Source: Spirogloea muscicola (taxonomy: Eukaryota; Streptophyta; Zygnematophyceae; Spirogloeales; Spirogloeaceae). Taken from it: a stretch of DNA of 18,939 nt. The stretch is from positions 47,412 through 66,350 of the forward strand of contig WELB01000268.1 in NCBI GenBank assembly GCA_009602725.1, written 5' to 3'. This document shows, in pieces, positions 9,401 through 18,939 of this stretch. Position numbers and translations under genes: made by a program. The notes below the pieces were generated by a model. That model was given only the letters and a program-made list of their open reading frames with translations. It was not told where the DNA came from and did not search any database. The first letter of the stretch is position 1, and every line of letters starts with the position of its first letter.

Positions 9401-12400
9401 ATATGCATACTCTTGAGTTTGCAGTAACACATTTTGCTGCTACTGGCATGCCAACTTCCATGCAACACGATGATAACAATTTACATTCTTCATGTCCATG
9501 TCAGAGAATGGCGATGGAGGTACTGGAGATTGCTAAGAACCAGAGGCCCCTACATCTAGTCTCCCCTGTCCCCAAGGACCAACCCAAGTCAGCCAGGGCA
9601 CTGGCAGTGACCATGCGTCGCTGTCGAGCTGTTCTTCGCAAGGTGCTTGACCTGATAATGTGGCCATGTACTGCACATCAGCTGCACATCAGCAACTTAG
9701 CAACACTTATCAGCTCTGCAGCAAGTGCTTAGTCAAATTGATCTCCTCGGGTGCAGTGTGCATGTTACTTACACGTCCATGCACAGTCCTGGCCAGACAT
9801 GAGATGCATTTTTCCTGATGCAATAGAAGAGAGGAAGAGGCTCTCAACACAGAGGGCTTCACAGCAACACTTGAAACAAGACAAGAGGTGTCTACAGAGC
9901 ATGTGTCTTGCTCTCAATAAATCAGCAGGTCAAAGTGTAGAACGTAATTGAGACCTCTGGCACAGGTGGCAGCTAGCGATGCGGGAAGGTTGTTCCACAG
10001 CTGGGATCATGCATTGCCTGCTGGGCGGCCATTGGACTTCCGTGTTGTGGATGCTAGGCTTGCTGCTGGAGCCTATGGCTGCTCTACAGCAGCCTTCAAG
10101 GCTGACATGCGCCAGGTGCATTGACTTTTCTTTCTGAGTCAGAGGGTTGTCATGTAAGTCAAGGATGATAAGTAGATAACGTGCTTCACACATCAGGCTT
10201 TGAGCCGCACGTCGAAGGGTTCATCTGCAAGCTCTGAAGCTTGAATTCCATGAGATCAGGACGTAGAACATAGATCTTATGAGTCTGAGCATGAAGCTCC
10301 CTTATCCTTACACTCTCTTGGCAAATGGCAGATCTGGGTAAATGTACGATTGTGTTTTAGGGAGGGGACAAAGGAGAGGTCAGCTGCCAACCAACTTGCC
10401 CAGAAATTTGAGAGACTGTTTCACGAGCAGGTACTTCACCTCCAGCACGCTCCACAAAGTACATTGTTGCCAGGGGCAACAAGTATCAACTGTTGGCGCA
10501 TTGCTTGCTGAAAATACACGTACTCACCATACTAGCATAGTTGGTCGATGACATTGTAATTTTATCGCTGGCAGGTCATATTTCCTTTAAAACTACCGTC
10601 TTGCACTGCTTTACATGGTCTTGACATGCTTTAATTCCTTCTCATATTGAAGGGGGTCTCTAACATTATGCTGCGAGCACGTCTTTTGGGACCTGCAGGT
10701 TGTGGTACAGGACCGAGCAGAGGAGCATGCGCGTCAGAGGCGAGCCTCTTCTGAGGTGCCTCTCAGCACTGATAGAGCCGCCGGCTTGGCGCACACAGTT
10801 CTCAGCGAGGTTGAGCTGCCGCCCGCTCCATGGGAGGAGGACGGCGGTGAGGAGTGCCAGGTGTGCGGCGGGAGCAAGCACGTTGTGGGCGGCATGCCGT
10901 ACTTGCGGTGCAGTGCATGTGGGCGCGGCTACCATGGGTACTGTCTGGAGCCCCCCGTGAAGGTGCTGCAGTCAGCTGGGGGGCCGCCATGGCACTGCCC
11001 ATCTTGCGTGGTGCTTGGGAGGGGCGCTCAGAGTGAGAGGGGCAGCCAAAGTCAACCAGACATACGAGAACATCATGGGGAAATGGAGCCACCGGAGTCA
11101 ACTGTGACAGGAGATGTGCGCCAGGCGTGGAGGTTCCGGCTGGTGGAGCAGCTTTGCTCTGAATATTGTCAGCTGTCTGCCGATGATGTAAGGCTGCCCT
11201 TTGACGAAAGTCCAAACTGCTTGACTCCAAGTCAGACAAGGTGCAACATTGCCAAAATGTGTCAGCACCCTCAGTGCAGTGCAGAAGGATACTGCTCAAG
11301 GTCTACTGCCTAGTTTTATTGTGAAGGTCAACAGTGTGGGAGTTTGGGCTTTGTCTTGGACCATCCCTCCCTGCTGCTCTTAATCATCATATATTCTATC
11401 TGACAAGTCCAAGCAAAATGCAATTCCCCTTGAATGGTTGCACATAAGGCCTAACTATTTCTCTCAGGATTTGTGCCTTCTTGGTGTACTCTTTGTGTTC
11501 TTGTATAGCTCAGAACAAGGTGGTGCTTAGAGTCTGGTAGACATCACTTCTGATAGCAAGGCGTGTTCCGCCAGAACAACTTTGTCCCTCGCTTCATCGT
11601 CTCTGCTACTTCCTCTTTCAGATTATACATGACCTGGTCAAGGACATGCTTCTGAGAGACTAGTCCACCAAGTAGTCATGGCTGCAATGGCTTCAGATTC
11701 AGATGTGGGATGCCTCTTCAGTGTTCTTCACACCATACTCATTGTGTTGTTGTTGCAGAAGCTAAGGCTGCTGGGCTTACTCTGCATTGAGGCGTTTGAC
11801 ACGGGGTCACTCAGCACTCAGGGCCAACCGCTGCTGCTTGGAGGGGCAATCTCCGAAGCTGGTCGCCAGATGGAAGAAGCTGCGGATGGTAGAGCAATGA
11901 AGAGAAGGAAAGATGGTACTATTGTGACAGGCACGGAGGATGATGCTAGCAGTAGCCCTTGGCACTGTTTAGGGATGGACCGGTTGGGCCGACGCTTCTG
12001 GAGCGTGGAATCGGGACAAGGAACATGGAGACAGATTCTCATCCTGAAATCAAGCGAGATGGTGGACAATGAAGCATGCGGCGCGAGTATGAGCATGGGG
12101 CAGTGGTCGGCCTTAATTTCCCCAGAGCAAGTTGATGAAGTGATAGCATGGCTTGCCAACACACAACCAGGTGACACGGACGCAAGTGTGTACGAGCAAG
12201 AGGGGCCCCTACTCAAGCACCTGCGGGAGGCCAGGTCCGCCTGGAGGACAGTCGAGCCGACCCACTTATCATGTAAGGTTGTGGAAGCGGACCGGGCTCA
12301 CTTTCAAGCTTCTGCTCTTCTGAGCTACGAGGCCCACGTTACAAGCAGCGGCATGGTGAAGGAGCGGCGTCGACTTGCTAGGTGCAGCTGTCTGGAGCCT

Positions 12401-15132
12401 ATCTGGAGTGGCCGACAGCACTGCCAAACGTGCCACGAGAGCCTCCAGCCCAGCACCTCGCTCACAGCGCACGCAGCGCAGTGCAAGGAGTTCAAGGTGT
12501 CGCCACCAGATTCTCAAGCACTGCTGCCGCCACCACCATGGGGCGATGCCTCTGCAGTCTGGGCAATGGCAGAGGCCGAGTCTGTTGACTGCGGTGGGGC
12601 TTGGAGGCTGGCCCCGCCGTTGCTGCAGGTGGCCAAGCGCGCAAGGACTATGGCTCCATACCCCAGCACGGAGGCGGCGCTTGGGGCGCTCGGGTCGTGG
12701 CTTGCCGAGCTGCCCAGCGGCCTGCGCGACAGGCTTACCAGCGTCGTGCCGGACACGGTTTCTGCCGCTGCAGCTGCGGCTTTTCTGGACCCGATCGGTG
12801 ATGCCCTGCGCGCCAAGGAGTTGCCAGTCCTCCTGCCGCAGCTCTCGTCTGTTGATCCTCCTTGGGGCCTGCTGGCACCTCCTTCCTCCTGCAGCGACAG
12901 GATCGACCAGTCTGGCAGGACCGGCGATGTCAAGGCCAGAAGGACTATGCTTGGCCCAGTCACCAGCCCAGATGCAGGTTCGAAAGCCACCTTATTGGGC
13001 ATCTTTGGGCAGATTTTATGCATTTACATTATTTATGGGAAAATTACCATCGCTTAGGACTGGGGGTATGAAGTATAGGCAGCCAGGACAACACTATGCT
13101 GTCCTCAGGAGATCTGCAGCTGCCACTCGTCAGTGCTTTGAGTTGCTACTGCATGCAGGATAACTGCGCCAACTGTACAAAGTCAACCGTCAAAGCAAAG
13201 TAGCAGATATACCAGCTCTTCAGGGCCGGCAGGCCTAGTGTGCCAATACGGTAACTCGGTCTGCCATACAGCATGCATTGACGTTTGATAGTGCCACCTA
13301 GTTTGGTTGACCGAGTTGAGGGCAGGACATCTGAGGCTGAGAGCGGGACCTGTCAGTAGCCAAGTTTTCTGAAGGTCTGAAGGCCTGTATGTATCAGTTT
13401 TCTTGGTCAAGATTATTGATCGTCTGGTGGTGTGTTTGTCGTGCAGGGCCGAGGGACAGGTGGGCACCGTTCTCGCTGAAGCCACAGCCACAGCCAAAGA
13501 AGCCCAGCACCACAGCAGCTCCCAAGCCAGTGCTGCCGTCCAAGGTCAAGAGCGACAGCGAGGTGCTGCCGCTGCCACTGCTGAGCAACACCGCAGCTAC
13601 ACTCCTGACGTCGCTGTCAGTGGCATCAGAAGGCTTGTGGAGTGCCGCCGCTGGCCCTGACATCGAACTGGAGTTTGATGTCCAAGTCGACCCTGAGCTT
13701 ATGGTCCCAGTGCTGCCTGAAATGGTGATGGTCTCTGATAAGGGCGGCGCCCTTCCACCGATGCCCCTGGCAGCCGCTGCTGTCGGTCCACTCTTGGCAG
13801 AGGATGCGAACACAATCGGCTCGTCCCCAATTGTGGCAGCACCTCGCTCGAAACCTGCCCCGGTCCGCCACGCGAGGCTACTGCAGATCGACTTGAACGT
13901 GCGGCCCCAGTCAGAGTCGCCAACGCAGGACCGCGCTGCCAACGCCGCTGCTGCGGGCAAGGCTCCTCCTCCATCTCCGCCTCCATTACCATCCGTACGA
14001 CTGCTGGGGCAGTCCAAGATTCCGATGGTCACAGCGCCATTGGCCTCAGATGACGACGATGATCAGCTGCTCGGCGCCGTCAGCATGGACGAGCTTCTGG
14101 GACCAGCCTCAGATGTTGGACCGGAGGTTGTTTTGTTGCCGCCTGCACAACAGCCGGGCGCGGAGCTCCCAACACCTTTCAGGGCGGCGGAGGTGGGGGA
14201 ACTCCCGCATGCCATGGTGGCCAACCCCAGCCTGTCAGGCGTCCGGCGCCAGAACGTGAGGCGCATGAGCCTCCAGCCCAACTCCCAGCCAAGGGCCTCA
14301 GCGGGCGCAGTTGCAGATGAGGATTTGGGCCCCGACCTTGTCTGTGTCAGGGAAATGCTTCTGGACATAGAGGCTGCACTTGAGGCCGGGGGCGGCGGGT
14401 GGGAGGAGTGGCGCGGGGACGCAGAGCGACGGCGTGCGTGGCGGCGGCTTGTCAAGTCGTCCACCAAGTCCGTGGAGGTGAGTCGGTACCCTAACCCCTA
14501 ATGACTGCACTTCCACATTCATTATTGAATGTTTCATTCTAAATGGTTTCTGACTCGACTTGAAGGGTCTCATTTTGGCTCTGACTGTCCGTAATTGGTT
14601 TGTCTGGACATGACATAGGACTGCTATGTTGACTTAGAGAGCCCTTATGATTTGATGCAAGGTTCAGTTCTGCAGTCCCAAAATCAGGCCCTGAGTGTAC
14701 ACCTAAGCCATGACTTAATCACAACATTTCATAGGTGACATACTTGACATCATGTATTACAGTGATACACTAAGATTGGTTGCAACCTGACCTGAGCGCG
14801 CCACTTTTCATCAGCTATTGCAAGCTCTGGCGCTGCTTGAGGTCATGGTGGCGGGCACTAGGCTCGCTCCCAGCTGGCGCCTGTGGTCATCTCCTACGGC
14901 TACGCTGGCAGCTCCTACAGCTGCGGCGCTGGTGCTGCGAGTACTGGCACTGGACCGTTTGCTGCAGTATAAGCGGCCATCAGAGGTGTTGGTCGGGCAA
15001 CCACCACTACCCCTGGCCTCAGATGCCGCCGCACCACTGGTACCAGCAGACACGGAGCTGGCTGCTGGCGCCATGAGGCCCTGGACACTGGAGGCGGCTG
15101 TTGCTGCAGCTCCGGATGTGCCTGCACAATGA
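6111..15132 (+). CDS. MBD9-like chromatin protein (PHD-FYR-DDT-bromo-PHD-WHIM), 11 exons
   Basis: Reconstructed exons: 6111-6491, 6944-7615, 8121-8633, 8865-9314, 9505-9642, 9966-10115, 10332-10430, 10699-11187, 11759-12977, 13447-14477, 14815-15132, giving about 1,819 residues. All introns are GT-AG, and every exon joins in frame to recognisable plant MBD9 order. Domains in order: PHD (42-88), FYRN/FYRC (128-190), DDT-like (from 352), KLATNVG/KGNASGPTK block (616-672), degenerate bromodomain (about 705-805), second PHD (854-904), WHIM-like motifs (1033-1130), C2HC finger (1186-1206), conserved C-terminus (from about 1660). Arabidopsis MBD9 is a nuclear partner of SWR1 and ISWI remodellers that promotes H2A.Z deposition. 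That role is inferred here, not shown. No methyl-CpG-binding domain is visible, and an in-frame TGA at 6087 fixes the N-terminus unless another exon is spliced in. Exact splice sites need RNA evidence. Confidence 0.85.
6944..7615 (+). CDS. MBD9-like exon 2: FYRN/FYRC region
   Basis: It encodes residues 128-351. VGDVAILSLGRIDPRPAYHG followed by IWPPGFRSAW is the FYRN signature, and VACVSEVLDGGDAGPVFRVS is FYRC. Later WFQAAARDKFGFDLPETVEL IEGLPGAECC.SYLFL matches a conserved MBD9 block. A charged E/K/H stretch follows. The acceptor is ccttttcag|GTG and the donor CTCAAG|gtgata, both phase 0. Confidence 0.85.
8121..8633 (+). CDS. MBD9-like exon 3: DDT-like segment
   Basis: It encodes residues 352-522. 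Joined to FLK from exon 2, VWDFLLRSHRLLGLARPLLL and QELEAGL match the first helices of a DDT domain, and a later HVYLVLVKLVYSRLL helix may be its third. The exon tail is low in conservation. The acceptor is ttatccacag|GTC and the donor GCGCAG|gtacta, both phase 0. Confidence 0.75.
8865..9314 (+). CDS. MBD9-like exon 4: KLATNVG/KGNASGPTK block
   Basis: It encodes residues 523-672. The first half is variable and rich in S/G. The last ~57 residues (WVPLEPVLKLATNVGARIR ... PPEWARDKLEWAISREIYKG NASGPTK) are nearly identical in pattern to plant MBD9. The donor AAG|gtgagg is strong. Both ends are phase 0. Confidence 0.8.
9505..9642 (+). CDS. MBD9-like exon 5: start of bromodomain
   Basis: It encodes 46 residues (673-718), from RMAMEVLEIAKNQ to TMRRCRAVLRK. 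The last part matches the CRAVLR helix that opens the bromodomain-like region in plant MBD9. The acceptor is catgtcag|AGA and the donor CGCAAG|gtgctt, both phase 0. Confidence 0.75.
9966..10115 (+). CDS. MBD9-like exon 6: bromodomain core
   Basis: It encodes 50 residues (719-768), VAASDAGRLFHSWDHALPAG then RPLDFRVVDARLAAGAYGCS TAAFKADMRQ. The 'PLDF..V..RL..G.Y' pattern is the bromodomain PMDL...L..G.Y segment. The exon is too short to stand out as an open frame and was found by homology. The acceptor is tggcacag|GTG and the donor CGCCAG|gtgcat, both phase 0. Confidence 0.8.
10332..10430 (+). CDS. MBD9-like exon 7: bromodomain last helix
   Basis: It encodes 33 residues (769-801), IWVNVRLCFREGTKERSAAN QLAQKFERLFHEQ. 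It continues DMRQ from exon 6 as in 'DV..I..N.R..Y......A..L...F'. The acceptor aatggcag|ATC was chosen over a TTTTAG 29 nt downstream because only the former keeps frame and restores the IW.N.R motif. The donor is GAGCAG|gtactt, phase 0. Confidence 0.75.
10699..11187 (+). CDS. MBD9-like exon 8: second PHD finger
   Basis: It encodes residues 802-964. A basic/acidic helix leads to LPPAPWEED, then a C4HC3 PHD finger with ligands C854, C857, C872, C875, H880, C883, C901 and C904 (CQVCGG...RCSACGRGYHGYC...WHCPSC). After an S/Q-rich linker, the end (WRFRLVEQLCSEYCQLSADD) begins the block that exon 9 completes. The donor is GATGAT|gtaagg, phase 0. Confidence 0.85.
11759..12977 (+). CDS. MBD9-like exon 9: WHIM-like motifs and C2HC finger
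   Basis: It encodes residues 965-1370 plus one base. KLRLLGLLCIEAFDTGSL completes the helix after exon 8. HCLGMDRLGRRFWSVESG and then ALISPEQVDEVIAWL ... LLKHLREARSAW resemble the D-TOX/WHIM2-3 motifs of ISWI partners. CSCLEPIWSGRQHCQTC ... SLTAHAAQC gives a C2HC finger (C1186, C1189, H1202, C1206). The frame is open 81 nt upstream of the acceptor tgttgcag|AAG, but that part is intron. The donor GATGCAG|gttcga is weak and phase 1. It is the only donor that joins exon 10 in frame. Confidence 0.8.
13447..14477 (+). CDS. MBD9-like exon 10: linker with DLNxxP motif and conserved C-terminal block
   Basis: It encodes residues 1371-1714. Most of it is a P/A/S-rich linker with an acidic SDDDDDQLLG patch. 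DLNVRP at 13890-13907 (residues 1519-1524) fits the plant EAR-type DLNxxP pattern. The end (VCVREMLLDIEAALEAG ... RRRAWRRLVKSSTKSVE) matches the MBD9 'LLDMDVAL...RRAWR.FVKSS.S..E' block. The acceptor is gtcgtgcag|GG (phase 1) and the donor GTGGAG|gtgagt. Confidence 0.8.
14489..14501 (+). repeat. Telomere-like CCCTAACCCCTAA in intron 10
   Basis: Two imperfect telomere-like units lie 11 nt inside intron 10 of the MBD9-like gene, just after the donor. The tract is short and may be chance. It is noted because of the longer C/A tract at 15174-15222. Confidence 0.3.
14815..15132 (+). CDS. MBD9-like exon 11: C-terminus
   Basis: It encodes residues 1715-1819 and TGA. LLQALALLEVMVAGTRLAPS W..WSS followed by TAAALVLRVLALDRLLQY matches the last conserved region of plant MBD9 ('LVQATI..EDMI...WWYWSS...ALSVRI..LDAAI'). 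The final ~45 residues are A/P/V-rich and unconserved. The acceptor is tttcatcag|CTA, phase 0. Confidence 0.8.
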   Translation, partial: LLQALALLEVMVAGTRLAPSWRLWSSPTATLAAPTAAALVLRVLALDRLLQYKRPSEVLVGQPPLPLASDAAAPLVPADTELAAGAMRPWTLEAAVAAAPDVPAQ

Positions 15133-15173
15133 CCAGCTCCCTGCTTGCGAATTGAAGAGCTTAAAGACAAAGT

Positions 15174-15222
15174 CCTAACCTTAACTCCAAACCCTCCAAT
15201 CCCAAACCTAAACCCAAACTCC
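15174..15222 (+). repeat. Degenerate telomere-like tract
   Basis: Nearly 50 nt of C2-3/A2-3/T-type repeats (CCTAACCTTAACTCCAAACC, then CTCCAATCCCAAACCTAAAC CCAAACTCC) start 41 nt after the MBD9-like stop codon. The pattern resembles decayed CCCTAAA-type telomere DNA inserted at a repaired break. It could also act as a 3' end element, since it lies between convergent genes. Confidence 0.45.
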
Positions 15223-15438
15223 AAGGCCCTTGCAACAGCCATTGCACTATGCCAGTGCCAGTAGGCCAAAATGTTGCAACAGAAGATAACAGTAGCAGTT
15301 ATTATGGACACGCACTCTCCTCGTCATTGATGACTGGTATGCAGTACCAGTGTAGCATCCTTTCATTTATTGACTGTCGTGTTGGAAGTCAAAGTCACTC
15401 CTTTAAGCACCTGGGGTTGCTGGCACCATTCATTCGCT

Positions 15439-15655
15439 ATCAGCAAGCTGAGACTCATGCTTTACACCAAAAAGGTGGGCGAGTTTAGTTGGTCCAGAAG
15501 GGCTTGTAATCTGCCGTCCGGTATTCGGGCAGTGAGTTGGTGACCTTTACTTGCTTACCCGTGGTTAATGAGCGAGTCAGCTTAGTAGCAGATGATGAAC
15601 ATTTTCGAATCTGCCTACCTTGTTAGTTGGCCACTCAGGCCCTCCGTCACTCAAG
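15439..15655 (-). repeat. Dispersed repeat with tRNA-like head, copy 3
   Basis: On the minus strand it begins GAGTGACGGAGGGCCTGAGT GGCCAAC, has the hairpin CTGACTCG/CGGGTAAG with an 11-nt CTCATTAACCA loop, then CCGAATACCGGACGGCAGAT and TTTACACC near its end. It lies downstream of the nuclease gene stop in the same orientation and may be part of that gene's 3' untranslated region. Confidence 0.6.
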
Positions 15656-15796
15656 ACACGCTTTTACCCTCCTGCAGGACCACAATCCGGAGCGGCCAAC
15701 TAGCCAATCTTGGACCCAAACAAAGTGTAGTGCTGTTGCTGTAACCAGAAGGGCCAATACATTTGCAGGCTGTCCAAGTCCTCTGGTCTGCAGCAA

Positions 15797-18939
<3,143 letters not shown>

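Noticed and set aside
13394-14032. Long minus-strand open frame opposite MBD9-like exon 10
   Set aside because: It is a shadow of GC-rich coding sequence. The plus frame has the splice sites and the conserved C-terminal block.

Overview
The window looks like nuclear DNA of a green-lineage eukaryote, most likely a GC-rich unicellular green alga. The evidence is two intron-rich genes whose proteins belong to plant families, alanine/glycine-rich low-complexity coding sequence with GCC repeats, short introns (about 90-570 nt) and plant-type retroelement debris. This assignment is inferred from protein similarity recognised by eye; no search was run.

Layout. Positions 1-3800 are a graveyard of mobile elements: two facing fragments of a non-LTR retrotransposon C-terminus, a 25-nt inverted-repeat element, a ~130-nt direct repeat pair, a broken Ty3/gypsy RT-RNase H segment, a ~100-nt inverted repeat, and copies of a ~215-nt dispersed repeat with a tRNA-like head. 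Positions 3800-5950 hold no gene I can recognise. Positions 6111-15132 (+ strand) are one 11-exon gene reconstructed here as about 1,819 residues. It resembles plant MBD9 (PHD, FYRN/FYRC, DDT-like segment, degenerate bromodomain, second PHD, WHIM-like motifs, C2HC finger, conserved C-terminus). Positions 15133-15796 are a convergent intergenic gap with a telomere-like tract and another dispersed repeat. Positions 18816-15797 (- strand) are seven exons of a NEN-like DEDDh exonuclease gene, whose 5' end is lost where the sequence becomes a pure run of 124 T.

The two genes are tail to tail. In Arabidopsis MBD9 works with SWR1/ISWI chromatin remodellers, and NEN nucleases act in sieve-element enucleation. 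Both are nuclear roles, but nothing here shows the two genes are functionally linked. The main points to check are the NEN-type nuclease in a probable alga, the MBD9-type protein without a visible methyl-CpG-binding domain, a GC-AG intron in the nuclease gene, a degenerate bromodomain encoded by three short exons, and a structured RNA-like hairpin kept in the dispersed repeat.
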